Positions 33,046 through 42,177 are shown, counted from the first letter of the stretch. The stretch: DNA of 45,289 nucleotides from Caulobacteraceae bacterium (GCA_025352085.1 JANXUA010000087.1:1-45289), one strand, 5' to 3'. Made by a program: numbers and translations. Notes: a model not told the origin generated them from the sequence alone.

Positions 33046-33440
33046 CCCTCTTGCTGAATGTTTTGTGGTTTGTGTTCGGGGGTTTCTGGTCGGGGCTCAG
33101 CTGGCTGCTCGGCGGGGTGATCCTCGCGATCACCATTGTCGGCTTGCCGTGGACGGCCGCCGCCTTTCGGATCGGCGTGTTCAGCTTCGCGCCGTTCGGC
33201 CGCAATATAGAGCCCAGGCAATGGGCGACCGGTCGCAGCGATATGGGAACCGGCTGCCTGGGCGCACTGCTCAATGTGCTGTGGTTTTGCCTCGCCGGCT
33301 GGTGGATTGCCCTGGGCCATCTGGTTATCGCCGTCGCCCAGGCGACCACCGTTATCGGCATTCCGTTCGCCGTCCAGCACGTCAAGCTGGCCGGTTTGGC
33401 CCTTGCGCCAGTCGGAAAGACGATCACCCCGCCGTTGTAG
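33042..33440 (+). CDS. YccF-family inner-membrane protein
   Basis: A 132-residue protein with two copies of the YccF domain motif: LLNVLWFVFGGFWSGLSWLL, then IVGLPWTAAAFRIGVFSFAPFGR; and ALLNVLWFCLAGWWIALGHL, then VIGIPFAVQHVKLAGLALAPVGK. It has four membrane helices. YccF function is unknown; some relatives sit next to stress sigma systems. It starts with TTG overlapping the slipin stop by four bases (TTGA), so it is coupled and is probably the last gene of the operon. Confidence 0.88.
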   Translation: MTLLLNVLWFVFGGFWSGLSWLLGGVILAITIVGLPWTAAAFRIGVFSFAPFGRNIEPRQWATGRSDMGTGCLGALLNVLWFCLAGWWIALGHLVIAVAQATTVIGIPFAVQHVKLAGLALAPVGKTITPPL

Positions 33441-33464
33441 TCGGCGGCGTCAAGGTTCGCCCAG

Positions 33465-36400
33465 CTATTGCGTCACGGCAAGGAGGTCCAGCTGGGTCTT
33501 CAGCCGGGCGTGGAGTGAATCGAAGAACGCCTGATGTTGGCGGGTGGGAAAGGTGTCGGCGTCCTCCAGGCTGGCGGCGAAACCGGCAAATTGCTCATTG
33601 AGCATCCCTGGAAAGGCAAGATCGGCCTCCGATCCGTTCATATTGACCTGCATCAGCGCCGCCTCGATGGTCGCTAGGCGGCCTTCCAGTGGCCCGCCTC
33701 CTTGTCCCGCGCTCTTGAGCGCCTTGCGACGATCGCGAATGGCGTTCACGGCCCTGTGCAGGGCGTCAATATCTTTCCACGCGGCGATGGCCAGATTGGT
33801 CTTGGCGGCGATGGCCGGTCCGCTGCCGGGCGTCCGAGGATCGGCTATGACGGTGATGGGGGCCGTCTTGATCACTCCGCCGGCCGCGAGTCGGACCTGA
33901 TAGACGCCCGGCGCCACGATCGGGCCGCGTGGCGCCTGATCCTCGTAGAAAGCGCCGGGAATCTGCATTGGATCGTTCATCCTCAGGTCCCAGACCAAGC
34001 GGTTCATGCCCGCCTTGGCGGGAATGAGGTCGGTGGCGACAATCTGGTCGGGCCACTCCTGCGGCTGCGTTTCCTTGGCGGTTTTGGTGCTCGACATGTG
34101 GCGCAGGACAACACCCTGAGCATCCAGGATATCGACGGTGACCTCACCTTGAGGCGGTGTCTTGAGGACGTAGTCGATAAGAGCGCCCGCTGGTGGATTT
34201 TGGCCCACCGGATGGCGACTGTCGACCTGATCGGGGTAAAACAAACGCACCGCCGGTTCAGGACGGTAAAGCACGACATCGTCCATCGCCGCGGCGGCCT
34301 GGCGCAGAGGCGTCAGGTCATCGAGAATCCAGAAGGACCGTCCGTGGGTGGCGGCCACCAGATCATCACCCTTGACGGTCAAATCGTGGACCGGCGTCGC
34401 AGGCAGGTTGAACTGGAGTGATTTCCAGCTCGCCCCGTCGTCGAAGGAGACAAACACGCCCAGCTCCGTGCCGGCGTAAAGCAGGCCCCGGCGCGCCGGG
34501 TCCGCGCGCACCACATGCACCACAGCGCCGGCCGGCAGTCCGGCGGCGATCGAGGTCCAGGACTTACCGTCGTCGACGGTTTTCCAGGCATAGGGATTGA
34601 TATCGTCCAACCGGTGACGGTCCACCGCCATATAGGCCGCGGCGGCGTCGTGGGGCGACGGGTCGATCAGGCTGATGGTGCTCCATTGCGGCAGACCCTT
34701 GGGCGTCACGTCGCTCCAGTGCGCCCCGCCGTCGGTGGTCAGGTGAACCAGTCCATCGTCGGCGCCGGCCCAAAGCTTGCCTTTGGCGAGCGGCGATTCG
34801 GCCAGGGTGAAAATAGTGTCGTAATATTCGACGCTGGTGATGTCCTTGGTCAGCGGTCCGCCGCTGGCGGTCTGTTTGGATTTGTCGTTGCGCGTGAGGT
34901 CGGGGCTGATGATGGTCCAGCTCATCCCGTGGTCCGCGCTCTTCCAAACCACCTCCGAGGCGGCGTAAAGGACGTCCGGGTCATGGGGCGAGAGCACCAG
35001 CGGCGAGGTCCAGTTGAACCGATGATCGAGCTCGCTGGCCGGGTGACCCGAATTGTTGATCGGGTTGGGGCTAATGTCCTGCACCTGCATGCTGTGTCGA
35101 TCGAACCGGACGAACTGGTTCTCGGCGTCGCTGTAGATGATCTGGGCGTCGCGCGGGTCGGGGACGACGAACCCGGATTCTCCGCCGCCGGCCGGGTACC
35201 AGCCGCGCGGGCCGATCACCCCCTCATCGTCAAAGCTGGCCACGGCGAGATTGGTATTGTCCTGTTGTGCGCCATACACAAAATAGGGAAACCGATTGTC
35301 GGTCGCGACATGATAGAACTGCCCGGTGGGCTGGTTCGCCTGGGTTGACCATGTCTGGCCCCCGTCCAGCGACACGCTGGCGCCGCCGTCGTTGGCGTTG
35401 ATGAGACTCATCGCGTCGTTTGGATCGATCCACAGGGCGTGATGATCGCCATGCGTGGCCGAGACCAGGTCGAAGCTCTTGCCGCCGTTGGTGGAGCGCA
35501 ACATGCCGGTATTGAGGGCATAAACCGTGTCGACCGATTTTGGGTCGGCGTAAATCTTCGAGAAATACCAGGCCCGCTGGCGGATACGGCCATCCTGGTT
35601 GACGAGACGCCAGTGATCGCCGGCGTCGTCGGAGCGATAGACCCCGCCGTCCGCGGCCTCGATCATGGCGTAGACCCGTTTCGAGTCCGCCGCGGACACC
35701 GAGACGTCGATCCGACCCAATACCCCCGTCGGCAGACCATGGCCTTCCTGCTTGGCCCAGGTGACGCCGCCGTCGGCCGAGCGATAAAGGCCGCTGCCGG
35801 GACCGCCGCTGGAAAAATTCCAAGGCTGGCGGCGCACTTGCCAAAGCGCGGCCCAGACGATTCTGGAATTATGCGGATCGAAAGTGACATCGATCGCCCC
35901 GGTGTCTGGGTTTTTGTAGAGCACCTTCGACCAGCTTTTGCCGCCATCCTGAGTGCGAAAAACACCGCGCTCGGTATTGGGGCCAAAGGCGTGGCCGATG
36001 GCCGCCACCAAGACAACGTTGGGGTCGGCCGGGTCGACGATCAGGGCACCGATCTGACGCGTGTCCTTCAGGCCGATATTGATCCAGGTCTTGCCGCTGT
36101 CGACGGTCTTGAAAACACCGCCGCCCCAGGTGATGTTACCCCGCAGCGCGCCTTCGCCCGTGCCGACGTAGATGATATCCGGATTGCTGGGCGCCACCGC
36201 TATGGCGCCGACAGACGATATCCCGGCGGCGTCGGCGATGGGCTTCCACTTCGCTCCGGCGTCGGTGGTCTTCCACACTCCGCCCGCCGCCGCGCCAAAA
36301 TAGAAGGTGTTCGGTTGGCCTGTCACGCCGGTCGCGGCGATCGCCCGACCGCCGCGAAAGGGGCCGATTCCCCGCCATTGCAGGGCATTGAAGGCGGAGT

Positions 36401-36494
36401 CCGGTACAACCCCGGTCGCGGCCCCCAAGGCGGGGCCGGCCAGGGCTCCTACAAGCGCGGTGGAAAGCAGAAATTTCGATAGACCACGGGTCAA
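33465..36494 (-). CDS. Large secreted BNR/Asp-box (sortilin-like propeller) protein, paralogue 2
   Basis: A 1009-residue exported protein with a signal peptide (FLLSTALVGALAGPALGA). It shares the opening LQWRGIGPFRGGRAIA, GTGEGALRGN and many Asp boxes (TTDAGAKW, QDGGKSWSK, SADGGVTWA, TNGGKSFD, TDGGAHWSD, DDGASWKS) with the protein at 11692. As there, propeller repeats fill the first 720 residues, then a beta-sandwich and a helical C-terminal region. The two proteins are clear paralogues. The start appears to be TTG at 36494, with GGAG eight bases upstream. Activity is unproven for this family; periplasmic or outer-surface location expected. Confidence 0.87.
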   Translation of the reverse strand: MTRGLSKFLLSTALVGALAGPALGAATGVVPDSAFNALQWRGIGPFRGGRAIAATGVTGQPNTFYFGAAAGGVWKTTDAGAKWKPIADAAGISSVGAIAVAPSNPDIIYVGTGEGALRGNITWGGGVFKTVDSGKTWINIGLKDTRQIGALIVDPADPNVVLVAAIGHAFGPNTERGVFRTQDGGKSWSKVLYKNPDTGAIDVTFDPHNSRIVWAALWQVRRQPWNFSSGGPGSGLYRSADGGVTWAKQEGHGLPTGVLGRIDVSVSAADSKRVYAMIEAADGGVYRSDDAGDHWRLVNQDGRIRQRAWYFSKIYADPKSVDTVYALNTGMLRSTNGGKSFDLVSATHGDHHALWIDPNDAMSLINANDGGASVSLDGGQTWSTQANQPTGQFYHVATDNRFPYFVYGAQQDNTNLAVASFDDEGVIGPRGWYPAGGGESGFVVPDPRDAQIIYSDAENQFVRFDRHSMQVQDISPNPINNSGHPASELDHRFNWTSPLVLSPHDPDVLYAASEVVWKSADHGMSWTIISPDLTRNDKSKQTASGGPLTKDITSVEYYDTIFTLAESPLAKGKLWAGADDGLVHLTTDGGAHWSDVTPKGLPQWSTISLIDPSPHDAAAAYMAVDRHRLDDINPYAWKTVDDGKSWTSIAAGLPAGAVVHVVRADPARRGLLYAGTELGVFVSFDDGASWKSLQFNLPATPVHDLTVKGDDLVAATHGRSFWILDDLTPLRQAAAAMDDVVLYRPEPAVRLFYPDQVDSRHPVGQNPPAGALIDYVLKTPPQGEVTVDILDAQGVVLRHMSSTKTAKETQPQEWPDQIVATDLIPAKAGMNRLVWDLRMNDPMQIPGAFYEDQAPRGPIVAPGVYQVRLAAGGVIKTAPITVIADPRTPGSGPAIAAKTNLAIAAWKDIDALHRAVNAIRDRRKALKSAGQGGGPLEGRLATIEAALMQVNMNGSEADLAFPGMLNEQFAGFAASLEDADTFPTRQHQAFFDSLHARLKTQLDLLAVTQ

Positions 36495-36568
36495 GACGAC
36501 GTCTCCAATAGAGGATGAAATTTCGGCACGGCGTTCGTCGAAACCTCCGCGCGCCCGTCGGTCGCGTC

Positions 36569-38692
36569 TTATCTACCGCCGGATTTACCGCCGGCGGGAT
36601 GTGCGGCTGCATAGCCGGCGTTGGCCTCGGTGATGACGTAGGCGCGGATGGCCTCGGCGTCCTGATCCTTGAGCACCTTGGCGAAGCTGACCATACCGGC
36701 GTCCTTGCGCGATCCGCCGAGAACCACGTCCTTGAAGCCGGCGGCGCTGCCGATCAAGGGGCTATAGCGTAGGTCCGGAATGACCCCACCGCTGATCGCA
36801 TTATAGCCATGACAAACAAGGCAATACCGGTTGAACTTCGCGTGACCGGCCGTCACGATATCGCTCGAAGCCGTCGCCGTCGGCGGCTTTGGCATGTCGA
36901 TCTTGGTCAGGTTCGGCTTGGGCAGGGTCGCTCTGCCGCCAAGCTTGTAGACCAGAATCCGGCCGTTGTCGGGCGTGCCCAGTTTGTCGACGGCGAATCC
37001 GGCGACGAGATAAAAGACCGAACCGAAACCCGCGCCGACCGCGACGTATTGCTCGCCGTCGACGGAGTAGCTGATCGGCCCGGCCAGGGTCGCGGTATAG
37101 GTGTCCGTCGTCCATAACGTCTTGCCGTTGGCGGCGTCGTAGGCGGCGAAGTGACCGTTGGCCGTGCCCTGGAACACCAGATTGCCGGCGGTGGCCAGGG
37201 TCCCGCCGTTCCACGGATCATTGTGCGTCGCGCGCCAGACTTCCTTCTGGGCGACCGGGTCCCAGGCGATCAACTCACCGCGCATGCTGTTGCGCATCGC
37301 CGCGCGGGCCTTGGCATCGGGCGGCAGGCTGTTGAGCTTGGTGTCGGTCGCGGTGTTCCACTGACCGGGATCAAAAGCGAACTTGTCGTCCGTACCATAG
37401 GCGCCGGGCACTTCCTGGCCGGGGATGTAGATCAGACCGGTCTTGGGGCTGAAGGACATCGGCTGCCAGTTGTGAGCGCCGAAACTGCTCGGGAAGATGA
37501 CCGACGGGGCCTTGGTGTAGCGCGGATCGCCGATTTCGATCGGCTTGCCTGTCGCCGGATCGACGCCCTTGGCCCAGGTGACCGGAACGAAATTCTTGGC
37601 GGAAATCAGCTTTCCGGTCAGGCGGTCAAGCACATACATGAAGCCGTTTTTATTGGCCTGCATCAAGACCTTGCGCGGCGTCCCGTTGATGGTCAGGTCG
37701 GCCAGAGTAAGCGTTTGAGTGGAGTCGTAGTCCCAGCTGTCGCCGGGCGTCGTCTGATAGTGCCAGACGTAGGCCCCGGTGTCGGCGTTGACGGCGATGA
37801 TCGACGAGAGAAACAGATTGTCGCCGCCGCCCGGCGAGCGGCTCTTCTCGTCCCAAGGCAGGCCGTTGCCAGTGCCGAAATAGAGCAGATTACTTTCGGG
37901 ATCATAGCTGACCGGGTCCCACGGCGAACCGCCGCCTCCGAATTTCCACCATTGACCCTTCCAGGTCTTGGCCGCCATCTCCATGGCTTTGTTTTCAAAC
38001 GGTTTCGAAGGGTCACCGGGCACGGTGTAGAAGCGCCAGATCAGCTTGCCATCGGCGGCGTCATAGGCCGACATATAGCCGCGCACGCCATATTCTGATC
38101 CGGAATTGCCGATGATCACCTTTCCCTTGATGACCCTGGGCGCCATGGTAATGGTGTAGGGTTGGGATTGATCGACGGTGACGACGCTCCACGCCACGTT
38201 TCCGGTCTTGGCGTCCAGCGCCACCAGTCGCCCGTCCAACGTGGCGACATAGACCTTGCCGTCCCACACCGCGACGCCGCGATTGACCACATCGCAGCAG
38301 GCATGAAAACCTGTTTCGCGCGGCACCTTAGGATCATATTTCCATATCAGTTCGCCCGTCTTGGCGTTCAGGGCATAGACCAGGCTCCAGGAACTGGTGA
38401 CGTACATCACCCCGTCGACGACGATCGGGGTGGCCTCGACCGCCCGGTTGGTCGAAAGTTCAAAGCTCCAGGCCAGGCCGAGGCTTCCCACGTTGCCGGC
38501 ATTGACCTTATCAAGCGGGCTGAACCGTTGTTCGCTGTAGGTCCGACCCTGGCTCATCCAATCGCCGGGTTCATTGTCGGCCGACGTAAGGCGCGCCGCA
38601 TCGACGTTGGCGGTCTTGTGCGTCGGCTGGCAACCGCACAGGGCCGCGACGAGCGCCGCCGCGGCGGCACAGGCGTAGAGCGTTCTTCCCAT
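36569..38692 (-). CDS. PQQ-dependent quinohemoprotein alcohol dehydrogenase lipoprotein
   Basis: A 707-residue periplasmic dehydrogenase that oxidises alcohols with PQQ and passes electrons to a heme. A lipobox-like LCGC (C21) at the end of the hydrophobic leader suggests membrane anchoring. The eight-bladed propeller follows, with vicinal cysteines C132-C133 (HACCDVV), typical of the PQQ site, and SWDYDST containing the candidate catalytic aspartate. A cytochrome c domain at the C-terminus has CLVCH (624-628) and a later methionine. The neighbour on the same strand is the His-rich peptide gene, but a terminator separates them. Confidence 0.93.
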   Translation of the reverse strand: MGRTLYACAAAAALVAALCGCQPTHKTANVDAARLTSADNEPGDWMSQGRTYSEQRFSPLDKVNAGNVGSLGLAWSFELSTNRAVEATPIVVDGVMYVTSSWSLVYALNAKTGELIWKYDPKVPRETGFHACCDVVNRGVAVWDGKVYVATLDGRLVALDAKTGNVAWSVVTVDQSQPYTITMAPRVIKGKVIIGNSGSEYGVRGYMSAYDAADGKLIWRFYTVPGDPSKPFENKAMEMAAKTWKGQWWKFGGGGSPWDPVSYDPESNLLYFGTGNGLPWDEKSRSPGGGDNLFLSSIIAVNADTGAYVWHYQTTPGDSWDYDSTQTLTLADLTINGTPRKVLMQANKNGFMYVLDRLTGKLISAKNFVPVTWAKGVDPATGKPIEIGDPRYTKAPSVIFPSSFGAHNWQPMSFSPKTGLIYIPGQEVPGAYGTDDKFAFDPGQWNTATDTKLNSLPPDAKARAAMRNSMRGELIAWDPVAQKEVWRATHNDPWNGGTLATAGNLVFQGTANGHFAAYDAANGKTLWTTDTYTATLAGPISYSVDGEQYVAVGAGFGSVFYLVAGFAVDKLGTPDNGRILVYKLGGRATLPKPNLTKIDMPKPPTATASSDIVTAGHAKFNRYCLVCHGYNAISGGVIPDLRYSPLIGSAAGFKDVVLGGSRKDAGMVSFAKVLKDQDAEAIRAYVITEANAGYAAAHPAGGKSGGR

Positions 38693-38724
38693 GGTTCTTA
38701 CGAATCTCTCGTTTTGCGCCGATC

Positions 38725-38763
38725 AAAAAAGACGCCGGCGTTGCCCATTCGCGAACGCCGGCG
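38725..38763 (-). terminator. Rho-independent terminator of the His-rich peptide gene
   Basis: Perfect 10-bp arms CGCCGGCGTT (38733-38742) and AACGCCGGCG (38754-38763) enclose an 11-base loop. On the minus strand the stem is followed by TCTTTTTTGATC. It lies 54 bases after the His-rich gene stop and just before the PQQ dehydrogenase start, so the two genes are transcribed separately. Confidence 0.9.
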
Positions 38764-38816
38764 ACCTCTCGTCAAGCGATTTCGCGGTGGACGCGGTGGC
38801 GTCCGCCTACCAGTCG

Positions 38817-39008
38817 CTAGTGATGATGGTGGTGATGATGGTGGCCGTGGTGATGGCCGTGCGACTTGGCGTGCATCGGCTTTTCGGCCGCGGGCGGATT
38901 GGCGACCGGCGCCATGGTCGTGGGCGGGGTTGTGGCGTCGGCGAAGGCCGAGCCCGCGATAACCGCGGACACCGCGAAGGCCGAAGCAGTCAGGAAAAGC
39001 GTCTTCAT
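38817..39008 (-). CDS. Secreted histidine-rich small protein
   Basis: A 63-residue protein. Residues 1-23 are a signal peptide (LFLTASAFAVSAVIAGSAFA). The mature part has a Pro/Ala/Thr linker (about residues 24-44) and then a histidine run: SHGHHHGHHHHHHHH at the extreme C-terminus. About 12 of the last 17 residues are histidine. I do not recognise a family. Such a tail is expected to bind Zn, Ni, Cu or Co in the periplasm, so metal buffering or chaperoning is a reasonable inference. It has its own terminator downstream and a 218-base promoter-containing gap upstream. The neighbouring PQQ dehydrogenase needs Ca rather than these metals. Confidence 0.75.
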   Translation of the reverse strand: MKTLFLTASAFAVSAVIAGSAFADATTPPTTMAPVANPPAAEKPMHAKSHGHHHGHHHHHHHH

Positions 39009-39226
39009 GGTTTAGTTTCCCTACGGGCTGAGTGCGCCCCAATGCGTGAAACTATAACCCGATCCGAGCTGTTGCAACCGTGGCGAGGGGGTCTCAAAGG
39101 CCTGTCGGCGCGAATTCTTTAAATATGGTCAAACAGCTGGGGGGAAGCGCAAACGATTGACCTCTGAGCGCGTGGTAATCTAAATGACCTGCGCCGGAGG
39201 CTGGCTGAGTTAACAGTGGAAGACCA

Positions 39227-40108
39227 ATGAATATTCGGGGTGGATGGACAGCAGCCCTATTGGCGTCGGGGGTGTTGGGCGGTTGCCACCTTGGCGGCGG
39301 CGGGTCGGGGAAGGCGCCGACCGGACAGGTTGTAGCCACGGTCGGTGATCGCGAGATCACTCTGCGGGAACTCAATGCGGAGACTCCACCGGTCACAAAC
39401 CCCGATCCGCTGGCCCGCAAATCCGCGCAGTTAACCGCCCTGGAAAACATCGTCGCTCGTACGGTGTTGGCCAAAGCGGCGGTCGATCAAGGTGTCGACA
39501 AGACCCCGGAATTCACGCTCATGAAACAGCGCGCGCTTGACACCCTGCTGGCGCAGAGCCTCGAGAGCAAGATCGCCGGGCAAGTGCCTAAAGTCACTAG
39601 AGACGACGCCGATCGGTTCATCGTCGCGCATCCCGACATTTTCTCCCAGCGCAAGGTATGGTCGATCGACCAATTACGCATGGCGCGCCCGAGCGATCCG
39701 ACGATCATCAAACGTCTGGAACCCCTAAAGACCCTGCCCGATATCGAAGCCTTGCTGAAGCAGGAAAAGATTCCGTTTCAACACTCGACCGGCAATTTGG
39801 ATGCGGTGGGCGCCGATCCGCGCATGATCGATGCGATCACCAAGCTGCCGCCCGGCGAAGTGTTTGTTATTCCAAGCAATGACGCGCTGCTCGTCAACCA
39901 GATCAAGGACACCAAGATCGTTCCGTTCACCGGCCCGCAGTCGCTTGACTATGCGACGCAGGTTGTGACGCGACAGAGGACGTCCGACGCGGTCCAACGG
40001 CAGGTCAGCGCCATGTTCGCCAAGGCAAAGCCATCCGTCCACTTCAACAACGACTATGTGCCTCCGACCGGAGCCGCGCCAGGCGCGCTGGCGCCCGCCA
40101 CGAAATAA
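39227..40108 (+). CDS. epsD: EpsD-family peptidyl-prolyl cis-trans isomerase lipoprotein
   Basis: A 293-residue PpiC/SurA-like protein of exopolysaccharide loci. The signal ends in lipobox LGGC (C20), so it is membrane-anchored and faces the periplasm. After a glycine linker comes VVATVGDREITLRELNAE, the SurA-like N-terminal domain, then the parvulin-like part (RKVWSIDQLRMARPSD, GNLDAVGADPRMIDAITKLPPGEVFVIPS). EpsD helps fold or assemble export machinery in EPS gene clusters that carry exosortase. It opens the eps locus, with the EpsL-like gene 115 bases downstream. The ATG at 39227 fits the signal peptide. Confidence 0.86.
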   Translation: MNIRGGWTAALLASGVLGGCHLGGGGSGKAPTGQVVATVGDREITLRELNAETPPVTNPDPLARKSAQLTALENIVARTVLAKAAVDQGVDKTPEFTLMKQRALDTLLAQSLESKIAGQVPKVTRDDADRFIVAHPDIFSQRKVWSIDQLRMARPSDPTIIKRLEPLKTLPDIEALLKQEKIPFQHSTGNLDAVGADPRMIDAITKLPPGEVFVIPSNDALLVNQIKDTKIVPFTGPQSLDYATQVVTRQRTSDAVQRQVSAMFAKAKPSVHFNNDYVPPTGAAPGALAPATK

Positions 40109-40123
40109 TCGCGCGCACGTTTA

Positions 40124-40138
40124 CGAATTCAAAATTCG
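40124..40138. repeat. Inverted repeat CGAATT-CAA-AATTCG
   Basis: Six-base perfect arms (40124-40129 and 40133-40138) around CAA, 16 bases after the epsD stop. It is AT-rich, with no T-run following, and could be a weak terminator or an operator for the next gene. Confidence 0.4.
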
Positions 40139-40141
40139 CGA

Positions 40142-40205
40142 GGGCTAAGCCCCAAGATGATGCCGATAACCCCTGACATTAACGATTCAGTGGGGCCTTC
40201 GGCCC
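40142..40205 (+). other. Leader with two small hairpins upstream of the EpsL-like gene
   Basis: GGGC-TAA-GCCC (40142-40152) and GGGCC-TTC-GGCCC (about 40193-40205) both lie in the 114-base gap before the EpsL-like start. The first resembles the GGGC-GAA-GCCC hairpin at 43006-43016 upstream of the sugar transferase. Possible shared leader structure of eps genes; function unknown. Confidence 0.4.
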
Positions 40206-40222
40206 AAACAGGGGGTTTGGTG

Positions 40223-41050
40223 ATGTTTAGATTTCGCCCGCTGAAGAACGCTGTTTTCGCAGCCGCATTGCTTTACGGCGCGGGAGTGAATTCGAGCGCA
40301 TCCGCTCAAGAGGCCTCGCCGCCCGTCCTGAAACCGCAAACGAAAACGGTCGAGATCAATGTTGTCGCGGTCGGCATTTACGATTCCAACGTCGCGCATT
40401 CGGATCTCGTCTTGGCCCAGGCGCGCGGACTTACGCCTGCAGATGAATTGTTTCGGCCATCGGCTTTCCTCAACTTTGGTCGCCGATTGGGCCGACAGAC
40501 TTTATTCCTGCAAGGTTCGGTCGGATACGATTTTTACTGCCGCAATCACGTGCTTGATCGTGAGAGGTTCGACCTGCATCCCGGGATACTTTTCGAGTTG
40601 CCCGATGCGCCGGCGGTTTGAGCGGGAACCGGTTTTAGGGGCTTTACATATTCAGCAAACGCCAACTTTCAAATCGACCCGAAGCTTTTACTTAAATTAA
40701 CTTTCTCCAGAGCGACTTTACCTTCTAGTCGCTTGGGCGCCACATTTTCCGTCGATAACACGCTATCTGGTGATTTCGACTACAAGTTGACATCGCGTCT
40801 GATCGTCGAGGCTGGCGGTTCGTACCTGCACACGAACTTCCCCGACGCCGTGGGATTGATTGGGTTAGATCTCACCAAGGAGACCGTCAGCAGCGAGTTC
40901 GGTGATGCGACGTACAAGCTCAACCGTCGGATTTCTTTAGGGTTGAACGTGAGCCACATCCAAAGAGATGCGAGTTTTTTCGCTCTGAATTATGGGGAAC
41001 CCAGATTCTCCTGTCCGTCAAATCGTCGTTCTGATCTTGGGATATTGTAG
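40223..41050 (+). pseudogene. EpsL-like outer-membrane beta-barrel gene broken by an in-frame TGA and 3' truncation
   Basis: The frame starts MFRFRPLKNAVFAAALLYGA with a signal peptide ending at SASAQ, then short strands (VEINVVAVGIYDSNVA, FLNFGRRLGRQTLFLQGSVG). It hits TGA at 40619-40621. The same frame continues with AGTGFRGFTYSANANFQIDP, then LGATFSVDNTLSGDFDYKLT and RRISLGLNVSHIQRDASFF, all beta-barrel-like. After about codon 255 the sequence turns into unrelated codons and stops at 41050. EpsL barrels are near 400 residues and export or anchor EPS. One nonsense codon plus loss of the last third implies an inactive gene. Confidence 0.75.
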
Positions 41051-41051
41051 A

Positions 41052-41297
41052 ATGTTGGCCGCGATACGCAGTTTGTTGATCGTGATGATCAGATTGTTCG
41101 CCTTTGCGGCGCCCCTTGAGGTGTTTGCCCAGCAGCCGCTCATCAGTACGGACGCTCGGCAGGTCAGTCCCGTGGTCGGCTACGGTCTGATCGTAACGGG
41201 CCGCGATCAAACCTTCATCGAGGATGTTAAAAATTTGGTCGAGCAACTGCAAGGCGTGCAGGCCAAGGTTATTGGAACCGTGTTGAACAGGGCTTGA
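41052..41297 (+). pseudogene. Remnant of a BY-kinase / chain-length regulator (C-terminal end)
   Basis: The last 60 codons resemble the C-terminal end of CpsD/EpsG-type tyrosine autokinases: PLISTDARQVSPVVGYGLIV, then TGRDQTFIEDVKN and LVEQLQGVQAKVIGTVLNRA, where family members have a TDARxL...VLVVR...ALEQLxGVxVxGVVLN pattern. The Walker A, A' and most of the B region are absent. The N-terminal 15 or so residues (MLAAIRSLLIVMIRLFAF) are unrelated. Intact eps loci of this kind carry such a kinase before the exosortase, so this is probably the 3' stump left by a deletion that also removed the end of the EpsL gene. Confidence 0.65.
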
Positions 41298-41301
41298 GGG
41301 A

Positions 41302-42177
41302 ATGGCTGGACAGGCGCCGGCGGTTTCTGAACGCCTTTGGCTGAGACTGAGAGCCGATTGGCCGCTCTGGCTGGGGTTTCTGATCCTGGCTGTCCCGACG
41401 ATTGTGCGCCTCGCCAATCAGACCTGGTCGCGGGAATTTGGCGCTTACGGTCCCCTCGTTTTGGCGACCGGAGGCTGGCTGCTGTGGCGACAGACGCCGG
41501 AGTTCCAGCGGTTGGCGACGCCTGCAAATCCATGGATCACCGGTGGAGTTCTGCTCACCGCGTTGGCGAGCTATATCTTTGGCAGGGCTTACGATTTTCT
41601 AACGCTCGAGACCGCCGGCGTTTACGGCGCCGGCTTGGCCATGCTTTATTCAAGATTTGGCCTGGCGGTGATGCTGAAGCATTGGTTTCCGTTATTTTAT
41701 CTGGCCTTTGCGATCCCGCCGCCCGACGCCCTTCTCGCGGACGTCACCGGACCGTTGAAACAACTCGTGTCCTGGGCGGCGACCAGCTGGCTTGACGGTT
41801 GGGGCGTTCCAGTCGCGCGCGAAGGCGTCACGATATTTGTCGCCCAGTACCAACTCCTCGTTGAGGACGCCTGTTCGAGCATGAACTCCCTGGTCGGCCT
41901 TATCGCCGTGAGCCTTCTCTATATCTATCTTATGCGCGGATCGTCCTGGCGGTATTCCATCGTCTTGGTGTGCTTCGTCATCCCGATCGCAATCGTCGCC
42001 AACATCCTGCGCATCATGATCCTCATCCTGCTCACTTACTATTTCGGCGATGAGGTCGCGCAAGGATTCCTGCACTTCACCGCCGGAATGTTCCTCTTCG
42101 CGCCGGAGTTGGCTTTCGTCTTCGGCCTCGACAACCTCATCGCCTTTTTGGCGTCGCGCATGAGGCGCGCCCGATGA
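41302..42177 (+). CDS. Exosortase (XrtV-like) transmembrane peptidase
   Basis: A 291-residue polytopic membrane protein with about eight helices. The exosortase catalytic residues are visible: C191 in EDACSSMNSLVGL, R237 in ANILRIMILILL, and H258 in GFLHFTAGMFLF. Exosortases cut and transfer C-terminally tagged (PEP-CTERM-like) proteins. The adjoining EpsI gene, overlapping by four bases, matches the exosortase V pattern known from sphingomonads and relatives (subtype is inference). No PEP-CTERM or VPEID-type target protein is encoded in this window. Confidence 0.9.
   Translation: MAGQAPAVSERLWLRLRADWPLWLGFLILAVPTIVRLANQTWSREFGAYGPLVLATGGWLLWRQTPEFQRLATPANPWITGGVLLTALASYIFGRAYDFLTLETAGVYGAGLAMLYSRFGLAVMLKHWFPLFYLAFAIPPPDALLADVTGPLKQLVSWAATSWLDGWGVPVAREGVTIFVAQYQLLVEDACSSMNSLVGLIAVSLLYIYLMRGSSWRYSIVLVCFVIPIAIVANILRIMILILLTYYFGDEVAQGFLHFTAGMFLFAPELAFVFGLDNLIAFLASRMRRAR

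Noticed and set aside
40619-40621. Recoding of TGA as selenocysteine or tryptophan in the EpsL-like gene
   Set aside because: No stem-loop typical of a SECIS is apparent after it, many other genes here end in TGA, and the gene is also truncated at its 3' end, which fits decay.
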